This document shows positions 1 through 8,656 of a stretch of DNA of 61,078 nucleotides, one piece after another. The first letter of the stretch is position 1, and the number at the start of each line of letters is the position of its first letter. The notes below the pieces were generated by a model, which saw only the letters and a program-made list of their open reading frames with translations, did no database searches and was not told the DNA's origin. The translations under genes were made by a program, and so were the position numbers. The DNA comes from Chitinispirillum alkaliphilum (GTDB lineage Bacteria > Fibrobacterota > Chitinivibrionia > Chitinivibrionales > Chitinispirillaceae). The stretch is from the NCBI GenBank assembly GCA_001045525.1, contig LDWW01000005.1:124919-185996 (forward strand), written 5' to 3'.

Positions 1-483
1 TCGCTCACGTACAATAAGCTGATTTATATCTCTTATGGCCCCCAAAACCTCAAGCAGATGTTTTTCCCTGTTTTCTGCAATCTTTCTTTTGGTGATATCG
101 TGCCCTATACCCATTACAGCGTAAGGTTTGTTATCTTTATACAGTATCGAGCTCTCCACCTCGAGCCAGAACAACGATCCGTCCTTTCGTTTCATCAGGT
201 ACTCGAAGTTTAAATTTTCAGCTTCTTTATTTACAGTTTTGTTAAAATTTGAAATGATTCTCTGTGTTTCTTCGGCTGAAGCCGGAAAATCAATGATGTG
301 TTTACCTGTGATTTCATCTCTGCTATAACCGGTAAGGGAAAGAGCAGCATCGTTTACCTCTATTATATGACCGTCAAGGTCGATAACGTAAACAATAAAC
401 AGGCTTCTGTTGTAAATGGCATCGAAACGGTGAGCACGTTGGAGTATTTCCTCTGAGCAGGGGTTTTTGTGGGAATCAGTCAT
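1..483 (-). CDS. PAS-domain sensor protein, N-terminal part (cut by window edge)
   Basis: Reading leftward from an ATG at 483, 161 codons stay open to base 1, so the gene is cut by the window edge and its C-terminus is unseen. Residues of roughly 15-130 form a PAS/PAC sensory domain: a core ending in VNDAALSLTGYSRDE, a KRKDGSLFWLEV strand pair, and a PAC ending GIGHDITKRK. The stretch that follows (LLEVLGAIRDINQLIVRER) resembles the linker leading to a second sensory domain or histidine-kinase module. No signal peptide is present, so a cytoplasmic signal input domain is likely. It may be a histidine kinase, cyclase or phosphodiesterase; which one cannot be decided here. Confidence 0.8.
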   Translation of the reverse strand, partial: MTDSHKNPCSEEILQRAHRFDAIYNRSLFIVYVIDLDGHIIEVNDAALSLTGYSRDEITGKHIIDFPASAEETQRIISNFNKTVNKEAENLNFEYLMKRKDGSLFWLEVESSILYKDNKPYAVMGIGHDITKRKIAENREKHLLEVLGAIRDINQLIVRER

Positions 484-874
484 TGAAAACCTGCTGATTG
501 TTGATTTCAGATCATCAAACTCTGCACTTTAAGATAAGTAGAGCAATGAATATGCCCGCATGCCGGCCCCCCCTACCCAGGCAATTTTGTGAGTGCAGAG
601 CCAAAAGGTGGCAAATATACCAGTCACAGAGATGCGAAAACCTGCTCCCCAGCCTTGGAGAAGCTATCCATTTTCCACACGGGATGCCCTTAACCCCGTG
701 ATGAATGTGCTCCATGATTTTTTTCCGGCAGCCCCGTTAGGGGCGAAATGTTTGTAGAAACCCAAAGTCCCCTTGGGGATTTATGGGCCGGTCCAATTCA
801 ACAGAAGCTGTTAAACGGGCATGAAAATTGCACAAACAAATATCTGAAGGGGAGAGATTATTAAAGGAGGTTGT
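484..874. other. non-coding gap with two short perfect hairpins
   Basis: This is the divergent spacer between the PAS gene and the DUF1540 gene. It contains two compact palindromes, GCCCC-GTTA-GGGGC at 731-744 and TCCCC-TT-GGGGA at 768-779, separated by a GAAATGTTTGTAGAAACCC stretch. The arrangement resembles short interspersed repeats I recall from Bacteroidetes/Chlorobi-type genomes; that is memory, not a search. Open frames crossing it have no family features and look like chance. Confidence 0.5.
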
Positions 875-1177
875 ATGGAGAAAGAAAACATGCCCAAGAT
901 AAACAAATGTGACGCCACACAGTGTGTATATAACGAAAACGGCAAATGCATAACCTATGCAATTACCGTTGGCAGTGAAAAACCTTGCTGCGACACATTC
1001 ATGGCTCCACAGGGAAATATTTCCAAAGGAGGAATCAAGGGTATTCTCGCAGCGGTTGGTGCCTGTCACATGAATGACTGCAAATTCAACCAAAACCTTG
1101 AATGCTCAGCATCGGAGATCAATGTCACAGTCCCCTCACAGGGATGTCCCGACTGCAGCACATATAAAAAACTCTAA
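875..1177 (+). CDS. tandem DUF1540 cysteine-rich small protein
   Basis: A 100-residue cytoplasmic protein preceded by a strong ribosome binding site, AAAGGAGG, with a spacer of about five bases. Two copies of the same cysteine pattern are visible: KCDATQCVYNENGKC...CCDTF in the first half, and ACHMNDCKFNQNLEC...CPDCSTY in the second. This is the signature of the DUF1540 family, thought to bind metal through its cysteines; its function is unknown. Single-domain members are more common, so the two-domain layout is mildly unusual. The gene stands alone, with a hairpin about 110 bases downstream that could end its transcript. Confidence 0.85.
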   Translation: MEKENMPKINKCDATQCVYNENGKCITYAITVGSEKPCCDTFMAPQGNISKGGIKGILAAVGACHMNDCKFNQNLECSASEINVTVPSQGCPDCSTYKKL

Positions 1178-1284
1178 GCATTGCTTTTTACCCATTGATT
1201 CATCTGGCAGGACAAACACATACTCTCTCCCCCCCCTGCCTCTCTTTATACAATTATTCCCACAGTTCTCTTCAAGGAGAAAAC

Positions 1285-1315
1285 GGGGGATGGCTTCCTT
1301 AGCCCATCCCCCTTT
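1285..1315. terminator. hairpin between convergent genes
   Basis: A perfect nine-pair stem, GGGGGATGG at 1285-1293 with CCATCCCCC at 1304-1312, closes a ten-base loop and is followed by TTT. It lies between the converging DUF1540 and beta-helix genes and could terminate the plus-strand transcript. A smaller stem, TTCTC/GAGAA, sits just before it. The T-run is short, so efficiency is uncertain. Confidence 0.55.
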
Positions 1316-1346
1316 ATGCATGAAAACTATGGATCCGTTCCTCCTC

Positions 1347-3191
1347 TCAGCGCAACAGAAGAAATTGTTTTGTTTCAACATGCGTTCCGGTTTTAAGTCT
1401 CGCTATATAGAAACGGTTTGCCCAGTTGCTATCATTAAACCACTCTACGGTTCCGCTTGGCCCGCCATTACCAAGCGATATAGTCTCCACCAACCTCCCT
1501 CTGATATCATAAATTGTAAGAACCGCATTCCGGGGATCTATTCCGTTATAGTTTATACGCACTCCACTGTTGAGGGAGGAAAAGGAAAGATGAGACGGTG
1601 AATTATCCAAACCTCCAGTAAGATTTCTTATCCCCACAACTGGTGTATGTTCAAATGCCCCGATATCGGGTGCATCTCCGGTATAGCCCAGACTTACTCC
1701 TGTATTGTTTGACCAGGTAAGATTTTTATCCACCGTAATCCGATTCGTTTCATAGTCTACAGCTATAATTCTGGCTCTTTCGATATCCCCTTCAAGCTGA
1801 ATAATATCCCCCTCTATCACCCCGAATCCATTGCTGAAATATCCCGCATCTTCAACTTCAAACTTATACCCCGAACCACCGGGACTAACGATTCGTGTCA
1901 AAAAGGTGCCGCTATTTATACACGGACTCTGCTCCAGGAGAGAAAAGTCGGGTAGATCCGTTGTTTGAGGAAAGTATGGGTCGGTGATGTTTACAAACAA
2001 AGGGTCACCCTGTTCATTCCAGTTGTTTGCAATTGTTTGCCTTTCTTCATCCACATAGTAAAACACGATTCCGCCAAATTTGTTTCCATAGAAGATATTG
2101 TTTTTTATCGACACGTCTGTGATATCCATTCCTCTGTGAGTTGCGAGCTGCAAGCCTGCCTGTTTCCAGCTTTCGACTCCTGACAGCTGACTGTGACCGT
2201 TTTTGAAGAAGACGTTGTGATAGATGTAGTTGAAACTTGCATCATGGTTTCTGTTTCCGAATGTAGCAAGTGACAACCCGGGTCCATCGCAGTTGTAAAA
2301 CATGTTTCGGCGAATTATATTGTTGGGTGTTCGAATGGATACTCCCGAAGAAGTGTTTTGATCCGGAGGGACACCTGAGAATGCAAACCTGTTCCCTTCA
2401 ATTATGTTCCATCTTACATTTGACGCATTGTCTTCCAGAATTATATGACGGTTACCGCAAAGTGAGTCAGTTTCGGTTCTTGAACAGCTCATCCAGTTAT
2501 CGTTATGGAAATGGTTGTTTCTTATTACATTATAACTGCTGCTTACAGTCAGGATATGGTGCCCGCCGTGAAAGAGAAGATTGTTTTCTATAAGGTTGAA
2601 ATGACTTTTATCTGTGGTGTCGTTAATTGAACCGATATTCATGACCCCGCCCCAGTCGTTGTCTTCAGTTGAATAGCCTAATTTGCCTATTACGCAGTTT
2701 TTTATTCTGTTGTACTGGGAGTTATGTCGCACAACCACACCTGTGGGCCATAAAGAACGGTTTTTGGCATTGGTAAAATTACCGTTCAGTATCCAGACAT
2801 GAGTACAGGTGTCAAGTCGGACAAAATAGTCAACATCCTCGATATCTATTCCACTGATCGTAATGTATGATCTGCCTCTCATGTGAATGGCACTGTAGAC
2901 ATTGGCAAGCACGACCCTTTCGTCATTGTAGTTGGTAAAGGTTATTCGGTTCTGAGAAGTGCCGCAACTGATGGGTGTAATTGACTCTTCATACCTTCCC
3001 GCCCTGATAAAGACCGTGTCCCCGGGTGTAACTGTTTTGTTTGCCTTTCTGATGGTTTCCCATGCAGTGGATTTTGATAGCCCGTCTGAAGAATCATCTC
3101 CATTTGCACCGTCAACATAATAGCGGTTACCCCAGCTCATAAAAACAGCGAATACCAAAAATAAAGATACCATACAGCCCTGCTTTCCCAT
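1347..3191 (-). CDS. secreted right-handed beta-helix protein with C-terminal sorting-like tail
   Basis: About 614 residues. I chose ATG 3191 because GGAGGG lies five bases upstream; an upstream in-frame TTG has no such site. An N-terminal hydrophobic signal peptide is followed by YYVDGANGDDSSDG, the usual opening of Pel/PL-type parallel beta-helix proteins, then many short N-rich coils (for example NIIRRNMFYNCDG, NYIYHNVFFKNG). The last ~80 residues hold a beta-sandwich tail (VLTIYDIRGRLVETISLG, then FYIARLKTG) like the Por-secretion/T9SS type A sorting domain. Likely exported and surface-bound, acting on or binding polysaccharide; lyase activity cannot be claimed because no catalytic residues are recognised. 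Confidence 0.8.
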   Translation of the reverse strand: MGKQGCMVSLFLVFAVFMSWGNRYYVDGANGDDSSDGLSKSTAWETIRKANKTVTPGDTVFIRAGRYEESITPISCGTSQNRITFTNYNDERVVLANVYSAIHMRGRSYITISGIDIEDVDYFVRLDTCTHVWILNGNFTNAKNRSLWPTGVVVRHNSQYNRIKNCVIGKLGYSTEDNDWGGVMNIGSINDTTDKSHFNLIENNLLFHGGHHILTVSSSYNVIRNNHFHNDNWMSCSRTETDSLCGNRHIILEDNASNVRWNIIEGNRFAFSGVPPDQNTSSGVSIRTPNNIIRRNMFYNCDGPGLSLATFGNRNHDASFNYIYHNVFFKNGHSQLSGVESWKQAGLQLATHRGMDITDVSIKNNIFYGNKFGGIVFYYVDEERQTIANNWNEQGDPLFVNITDPYFPQTTDLPDFSLLEQSPCINSGTFLTRIVSPGGSGYKFEVEDAGYFSNGFGVIEGDIIQLEGDIERARIIAVDYETNRITVDKNLTWSNNTGVSLGYTGDAPDIGAFEHTPVVGIRNLTGGLDNSPSHLSFSSLNSGVRINYNGIDPRNAVLTIYDIRGRLVETISLGNGGPSGTVEWFNDSNWANRFYIARLKTGTHVETKQFLLLR

Positions 3192-3684
3192 GATCCCTCC
3201 TCTCAAAAGTTATTTTGACATATAGTAACAAATCCCTGTGAGATGTCATAGGGTTTGATATGTTCGGTCATTATGAAATGTGAGCCTTATGGAATCTTTT
3301 CTTAGTGGGCGAGGCTTGTTTATACTTTATTAACTGAGCAATATAAAGACCATATTGCCAGTTTGGTACTCATTGTTCATTGCAGATAATACTGGCAACT
3401 TATACGGAGTAAATGGATACACCTTTCTGAGTCATGGATTGGCAAAGAGTAAGACTCGGGTATTCAAGTGATAAAAATTACAGGATAAGTTTTTGATGAA
3501 GATGGTTTGGGGATTGGGTGGTGTTATTTTCAAAATATCTATTCGGTAATGATTTCAACCGGGACAATAGTACTCATTTTTATGGTCTATAGACAATCTC
3601 AGCATTCCCACTCAGATCATCTTAATTATTCACCCTGCAACCTTTTCACGCTTTCCTCAAAAACAAACATGCGCAGAGTTATCT
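3192..3684. other. non-coding gap with an 8-bp inverted repeat
   Basis: Spacer between the comM 3' end and the beta-helix start, both on the minus strand. It should hold the beta-helix promoter. A perfect inverted repeat, TTGCCAGT at 3355-3362 and ACTGGCAA at 3391-3398, has a 28-base loop and could be a paired regulator site. No gene is supported here. Confidence 0.4.
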
Positions 3685-5226
3685 TTACTCTCCAAGCCAA
3701 AGTTTTCTGTCCAGACTCCTGTACTGGATCGCTTCTGCCAGGTGATGAGACTGAATATGCCCGGAGCAGTCAAGATCGGCCGCGGTTCTTGATACTTTGA
3801 GTATCCTGTCATATGCTCTTGCGGAAAACCCGAGTTTCTCGATCGCATTTTTAAGCATGGAAAGGCAGGTGTCATCCAATGTGCAGTATTTTCTGATATG
3901 CCGGGACTCCATGTGTGCGTTACAGAAAACATTCTTGCACTTGGCAAATCGTTTGGTTTGAATCTCCCTTGCCCTTGCAACGTTCTCTCTCATGGATGCA
4001 GAATCCAGTCCCTGCTTTTTGGTACAGAGTTCCTCATATGAGAGTGCAGGAACTTCCCCGTGGATGTCGATACGGTCAAGAAGCGGGCCGGAAATTCTGG
4101 ACATGTAGCGCTGGATTTGTGTTGATGAGCAGGTGCACCTGTGGCGGTGATCTGTATAGTACCCGCAAGGGCAGGGGTTCAGTGCCACAGCAAGCATAAA
4201 CCTTGCAGGGTAGGAAAGTGACATTGCAGCTCTTGAAATAGTGACTTTTCCATCCTCAAGGGGCTGGCGGAGATTTTCCAGTACGTTTTTGTTGAACTCC
4301 GGAAGCTCGTCAAGAAAAAGAACCCCATGATGGCTCAGGCTTACTTCCCCGGGTCTTGGGTAAGATCCTCCACCGGTGAGTCCGGCATCGCTTATGGTGT
4401 GGTGAGGTGAGCGGTATGGCCGGATTGCAAGCAGTGGGGTTGAGCTGTCAAGAAGGCCGGCTACAGAATGGATCTTGGTTGTCTCGAGCGCTTCGTCGAG
4501 TGAGAGGTCGGGTAGAATTGTGGGAAGTCTTCTGGCGAGCATGGTTTTTCCTGAACCCGGGGGCCCGATCATCAGAATGTTGTGTCCCCCAGCCGCAGCC
4601 ACAAGCAACGCTCTTTTTATATGTTCCTGCCCCTTTACATCCCTGAAATCGACTTCGTAGTGCTGGGATTGATTAAAAAGGGAATTTATATCGATGCTGA
4701 AAGGTTTGCTCTGATCTGTTTCGCCCAGAAATTCAAGTGCCTGTGACAGGTTGTCAACCGGGTATATATTCACACCTTTTGCCACAGCCGCTTCCAGAGC
4801 ATTTTCCCTGGGTACGATCATTCCTTTCATCCCCATTTTCCGGGCTTCAATTGCCATTGAGAGCATCCCCTTAACCCTCTTAACCGACCCGTCAAGAGAG
4901 AGCTCTCCGACAATGACATACTGCGTGAGGTTTTCAAAGCTTACCTGTTTTGATGCAATCAGTAAACCTATGGCTATAGGCAGATCAAAGGCAGAACCCT
5001 CTTTCTTAACATCTGCGGGTGCCATGTTTATGGTGACTTTTCTACAGGGAAACTCAAAGCCGCAGTTTTTGATTGCAGACAGGACCCGCTCCCGTGATTC
5101 TCTTACCGCTCCGTCGGGAAGTCCTACAATGGTGAAACCAGGGAGCATTTCGGTTATATCCGCTTCAATTTCCACCCCGAAGGCATCGATTCCCAGAACA
5201 GCCATGGAACGGAGTTTGGCAAGCAT
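3685..5226 (-). CDS. comM: YifB/ComM family AAA+ ATPase (Mg-chelatase-like)
   Basis: 513 residues, the usual length for YifB/ComM. An N-terminal Lon-protease-like domain (GLPDGAVRESRERV, MAPADVKKEGSAFDLPIA) precedes the AAA+ module with Walker A GPPGSGKT at 221-228, Walker B LFLDELPEF, and a C-terminal Mg-chelatase subdomain including a four-cysteine cluster (NPCPCGYYTDHRHRCTC). ComM is known as a hexameric branch-migration helicase that helps integrate DNA during natural transformation. All expected motifs are intact. No other competence gene is in the window. A decayed partial copy of residues ~88-120 lies just upstream of the gene, at 5447-5525. Confidence 0.93.
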   Translation of the reverse strand: MLAKLRSMAVLGIDAFGVEIEADITEMLPGFTIVGLPDGAVRESRERVLSAIKNCGFEFPCRKVTINMAPADVKKEGSAFDLPIAIGLLIASKQVSFENLTQYVIVGELSLDGSVKRVKGMLSMAIEARKMGMKGMIVPRENALEAAVAKGVNIYPVDNLSQALEFLGETDQSKPFSIDINSLFNQSQHYEVDFRDVKGQEHIKRALLVAAAGGHNILMIGPPGSGKTMLARRLPTILPDLSLDEALETTKIHSVAGLLDSSTPLLAIRPYRSPHHTISDAGLTGGGSYPRPGEVSLSHHGVLFLDELPEFNKNVLENLRQPLEDGKVTISRAAMSLSYPARFMLAVALNPCPCGYYTDHRHRCTCSSTQIQRYMSRISGPLLDRIDIHGEVPALSYEELCTKKQGLDSASMRENVARAREIQTKRFAKCKNVFCNAHMESRHIRKYCTLDDTCLSMLKNAIEKLGFSARAYDRILKVSRTAADLDCSGHIQSHHLAEAIQYRSLDRKLWLGE

Positions 5227-5783
5227 AGGTCAAAACCCTTTTGTTGAAGGTTTGAGGTACGCTGAAAATTTTGGTTTTGGGATTATTTATGACGGAAAGT
5301 TTTGGGATATGAATGTATAAGGAAATTAGTTTGGAATATGGTAGAATACAATAGTTTTTTTGATCGGGTTGTCGGGCTGATTGAGGTCTGGCTGTTCATC
5401 CTTTATTTGTGATTTTGAGATTCCACAAACTCTCCTGTCCTGATTTTTACCGATACGCCGAGAGAGAGCTGTCCGACACAGTGTGAGGTTTTCAAAGCAC
5501 ACCTGTTTTGATGCAATCAGCAAATGAGCGGGTCTGGAAAAAAGGACGGTTATTAAAATACAGGGCGGAAATTTCAGATCAGCCATTTGAGCACTTTTTG
5601 AGCGCGGGATTTTTGTGAACTATTATGTTTTATGCTAAAACACCCTGTTTATAAGGATAATACTTACTATAGTAGACATTCAGAGAGGTAAAAAATTATA
5701 ATTATCAACTATAGCCCTGCAAATCAGTAATTTGAGACGGGCTTTAAGCCAGAGATGAAAGATTTCGCTCAAAAGAGAGAAAA
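5227..5783. other. gap holding a comM fragment and the upstream region of the phosphatase gene
   Basis: Apart from the comM-derived fragment at 5447-5525, nothing coding is seen. A ten-base perfect palindrome, TACTATAGTA, lies at 5665-5674 about 110 bases before the next gene and may belong to its control region. The sequence just before ATG 5784 (AAAGAGAGAAAA) supplies a weak ribosome binding site. Confidence 0.4.
5447..5525 (-). pseudogene. decayed duplicate of a comM segment
   Basis: The bases match part of the intact comM at about 4880-4966. Both copies share blocks such as GAGAGAGCT-TCCGACA, GTGAGGTTTTCAAAGC and CACC/TACC-TGTTTTGATGCAATCAG, with roughly 13 bases missing from the copy plus scattered substitutions. 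In translation it retains LIASKQV-FENLT, matching the intact protein. An 86-codon frame that contains it (5326-5586) has no other recognisable content. It is best explained as a short duplication left upstream of its source, not as a gene. Confidence 0.8.
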
Positions 5784-7010
5784 ATGAACAACTTTGATCT
5801 GAAAACCGATTTCGAAATTGCGCGCAACATTCAATCTGCCATGGTTCCCAAAACACTTCCCGCGGTGAATGGGCTTGAAATGGAGTCCCTTTATTTCCCT
5901 TCCCAATCACTCAGAGGGGATCTTTTTGACATAATTAAATTTTCTGACAACAATATTGCATTCCTCATGTTTGACATCTCAGGCCATGGGGTCTCATCTG
6001 TTCTTCTTTCATCGATGGTGAGGGTGTTCTTCTCAAATCATCTAAGGGAGTCTGTCACCCCATCAACGGTGCTGAGCAGGGTTAACAGAGACATTCTGGC
6101 TTCAGTAAGATCAAATTTCTTTGTGACCGCCTTTGTGGGTTACCTTGATCTGCATGATTATCGTTTCACCTACTGCAGCGCGGGGCATGTGTGTCCCCTC
6201 ATCTACCGCAAACAAGAGGGAAAGGTCACTTCACTTCAAACTCAGAATGCCGCTGTGGGATTATTTGACAATGTTATTTACGAGGACCAGAGCATGGTTC
6301 TGAATTTCGGAGACTGGTTGTTGATGTTCACCGATGGAATCTACGATATATACAGCCAGAAAAAGACAAAGGCAAGAAAAATGGTGGAAGAGGAGTTTCT
6401 GACTTTCGCTTCTTCCAAAACATCTTCAAGGTATATTGATCTTCTGACTGCACGCTGCTCAAGGATGCAGAAAAGCGGACGAAGTGATAACGATGATGAT
6501 GTGGCTGCAGTTGTGCTCAGTATCCAGTCGGAAAAGAAACGCTGCAATCAGCTTAAAGAGCTGGGCTTCTCGGGAAATGATCCTGTGTATCTTCAGGTTG
6601 TGAGGTATTTTGAGGAGATGGAAAAAGCCACTTCCGCAGTTCTGAGTGCCATGGATGACGCGGGGTATTCTGATGATTGTATAAGAAAGATGAAAGTGGT
6701 GATAATGGAGCTTCTGGCCAATGGAATAATTCACGGAAACAAAAGGGACTTTTCCAAAAAGGTTGTGATGGGGCACTTTGTGGATCCCGATAAAGTTACC
6801 GTTTCGATCCTCGATGAAGGGGATGGGTTTGATCCGGATGAAATTCCCGATCCAACACTGCCGGAGAACATTATTAAGGATGGTGGCCGGGGATTGTATA
6901 TCTGCAGAAACTATGCTGATAATCTGGAGTTCAGCGAAAAGGGAAACAGGGTCACTTTTGTAAAAATGCACCATCTGAGAAAGCAGGAGTTCAAGTGTAT
7001 ATCGGAATAG
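5784..7010 (+). CDS. PP2C-type phosphatase fused to RsbW-like anti-sigma kinase domain
   Basis: 408 residues in two domains. Residues ~10-235 are a SpoIIE/RsbU-type PP2C serine phosphatase with metal-site motifs GDLFD (45-49), DISGHG (64-69), FTDGIYD and DDDVAAVVL. Residues ~265-400 are a GHKL ATPase with the N-box (VVIMELLANGIIHGNK) and the glycine box (DEGDGFDP, GGRGLYI). Family knowledge: such fusions can dephosphorylate an anti-anti-sigma (STAS) protein and rephosphorylate it or bind a sigma factor. No sensor, STAS or sigma gene is adjacent, so input and partner are unknown. The stop overlaps the next start by 16 bases, suggesting translational coupling. Confidence 0.88.
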   Translation: MNNFDLKTDFEIARNIQSAMVPKTLPAVNGLEMESLYFPSQSLRGDLFDIIKFSDNNIAFLMFDISGHGVSSVLLSSMVRVFFSNHLRESVTPSTVLSRVNRDILASVRSNFFVTAFVGYLDLHDYRFTYCSAGHVCPLIYRKQEGKVTSLQTQNAAVGLFDNVIYEDQSMVLNFGDWLLMFTDGIYDIYSQKKTKARKMVEEEFLTFASSKTSSRYIDLLTARCSRMQKSGRSDNDDDVAAVVLSIQSEKKRCNQLKELGFSGNDPVYLQVVRYFEEMEKATSAVLSAMDDAGYSDDCIRKMKVVIMELLANGIIHGNKRDFSKKVVMGHFVDPDKVTVSILDEGDGFDPDEIPDPTLPENIIKDGGRGLYICRNYADNLEFSEKGNRVTFVKMHHLRKQEFKCISE

Positions 7011-7582
7011 CGGGGTACACCGGCAGCGGCAAATCGCTGTGTTCCCAAATCCTCTGTGCCCGGAAGTGCGAAATAATCGATGGCGACAGAGAGGGAAAGT
7101 TTATTATGCAGAATGATCCTGATATAAGGAAGGATCTGATTGAATCCTTTGGCTCGGGATCGGTTTGTGATGATCAGGTGCAGTTTCACTTTATCTCTTC
7201 ACTGGTGTTCAGGGAAAGTGAAAAACTTAAAACCCTCAACAGTATCGTTCACCCCAAGCTGATCGCCCATCTTAAGAAACGATTGCTCTGTTCTGAGATG
7301 GAAATGCGGATTCTTGATGCCGCGCTGATTCCAATGTGGAAAATTGAAAACTGGTTTGATATGCTTCTTTGGATAGATGCTCCTTTTGACACAAGGCTTG
7401 AGCGTCTGAAAAAAAAACACCCCGATAAAAGTGAAACAGAGCTGAAGCAGAGAATGATCATACAGCAAAATCTGTTTTCTGCTCCGGATGATCCGCGCTG
7501 GACCCGCGTGGAAAACCAGGAAGGAATTGAAAAACTGAGAAGTAGTCTCGCGGGGATTGTTTCTGTTCTGGGGAGTAAATAA
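6995..7582 (+). CDS. coaE: dephospho-CoA kinase-like P-loop kinase (divergent)
   Basis: 195 residues starting at GTG 6995, with AGGAG about seven bases upstream inside the previous gene. Walker A is GYTGSGKS (residues 7-14), shorter in glycine than the usual CoaE form; IIDGD replaces the common VIDAD; HPKL and the C-terminal R-L-K-K lid follow the family order. CoaE phosphorylates the ribose 3'-hydroxyl of dephospho-CoA, the last step of coenzyme A synthesis. Length fits (about 200). The divergence of the substrate-side motif (AALIPMWKIENWFD where PLLFE is usual) leaves room for a related nucleoside or nucleotide kinase. It is coupled to the phosphatase gene by overlap. Confidence 0.72.
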   Translation: MYIGIAGYTGSGKSLCSQILCARKCEIIDGDREGKFIMQNDPDIRKDLIESFGSGSVCDDQVQFHFISSLVFRESEKLKTLNSIVHPKLIAHLKKRLLCSEMEMRILDAALIPMWKIENWFDMLLWIDAPFDTRLERLKKKHPDKSETELKQRMIIQQNLFSAPDDPRWTRVENQEGIEKLRSSLAGIVSVLGSK

Positions 7583-7584
7583 CA

Positions 7585-8643
7585 ATGAAACATTTCGGTT
7601 CACTCCAAAATGCCAAATGGATAGTTGCCTGTGCACTTCTTTTGAATCTGTTCTGCGGGACTAAAGAGACGCCTCCTGTTGATCAATTCATCGCTGGCGG
7701 GGACACCTTGGGTTTAGACCACATGGCGTATCTAACACCTGATAAATCCAGTGAGTGTGAGATCGTTGCTTTTGCGGCATTGAGACATATTCTTGCCGGT
7801 AAAAATGAAAATGATTCTCTGGCTACCCTCTTTTCCGCCGATTTTCACCGTCAACTCAGGCTTCACACTCACTTTGAGTGGAGTGAATCAGCCGCACACA
7901 CCCTTCTTGGCGCAGCTCTGTGGCTTAATTCCAGATTAGATCCCTCCACACCGGCCAGGGATTTGGTTTCAGAAATTGACTCTCTTTTCAACGCTAAGGT
8001 ATTTGATTCTGAGGGACAGAACGTTTCGTTTTCTTTTGCCGAAGCAGATATCTCAGGGGATACTCTGAGTGTGGATGATATAGGTCAAATGTCACGATTA
8101 TACTCTGCCATCCTGGGTATGGATCTCTCTGCAGCCCGCATATTGGCTGAGTTTACCTATGACTCAGATAGTGGGGAAAAAGCAGTTTCATTCGATGAGG
8201 AACAGGTCAGCCGCCTGATACTTGACCGCTCTTTTGAAGAAACACTGCAACCACCCAAACCTAAAGACCAGAGTCGCTCTTCAGGGGTAGAGAGGGCTGA
8301 AAAAACAGAATCCAGATTGCAGGATGACTCCCAAAGAGCATTAATGTTCAGAACCCAGAACTCAATACGGGATTCTATTGCCTCACATCTGCCCAATCTG
8401 GTTGTGCTCTATCAGCAGCATATCAGACGCAGTGACAGCCGTGACGGAACGGTATGGGTGAATTTCAGTGTCAACTCCAAAGGAAGCACAGAATCGGTAA
8501 ACATAAGCAGATCAGATATTGAAGATGAGGATTTTCTCACCCCTCTTAGGGAGTATCTTCAAACCATAAAATTCAAGGCAGTACCCGACACAATAGGCTT
8601 AATGACTTTCGAATTCCCTCTGGAGTTCAAAGCAGATTTATAG
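7585..8643 (+). CDS. lipoprotein with AgmX/TonB-like C-terminal domain
   Basis: 352 residues. GGGGAG lies about eight bases before the ATG and the gap to coaE is two bases. A signal peptide ends in the lipobox LNLFC-G, predicting a lipid-anchored periplasmic protein. The middle is acidic and helical without a family I recognise. The last ~85 residues (LYQQHIRRSDSRDGTVWVNFSVNSKG and on) follow the pattern of the AgmX/PglI and TonB C-terminal domain: X-G-x-V-x-V-x-F-x-V-x-x-x-G. This fold often mediates envelope protein contacts. It lies just before the sugar transferase and Wzi genes, so a role in envelope glycan assembly is possible but unproven. Confidence 0.7.
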   Translation: MKHFGSLQNAKWIVACALLLNLFCGTKETPPVDQFIAGGDTLGLDHMAYLTPDKSSECEIVAFAALRHILAGKNENDSLATLFSADFHRQLRLHTHFEWSESAAHTLLGAALWLNSRLDPSTPARDLVSEIDSLFNAKVFDSEGQNVSFSFAEADISGDTLSVDDIGQMSRLYSAILGMDLSAARILAEFTYDSDSGEKAVSFDEEQVSRLILDRSFEETLQPPKPKDQSRSSGVERAEKTESRLQDDSQRALMFRTQNSIRDSIASHLPNLVVLYQQHIRRSDSRDGTVWVNFSVNSKGSTESVNISRSDIEDEDFLTPLREYLQTIKFKAVPDTIGLMTFEFPLEFKADL

Positions 8644-8656
8644 AGAAGGTTCCAAG

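Noticed and set aside
1074-1601. Plus-strand frame crossing the DUF1540 end and the beta-helix gene
   Set aside because: It overlaps a strongly supported gene out of frame, lacks a ribosome site and shows no family features.
5326-5586. 86-codon minus-strand frame as a small gene
   Set aside because: Its only recognisable part is the decayed comM copy; the rest looks random and the match contains a deletion.
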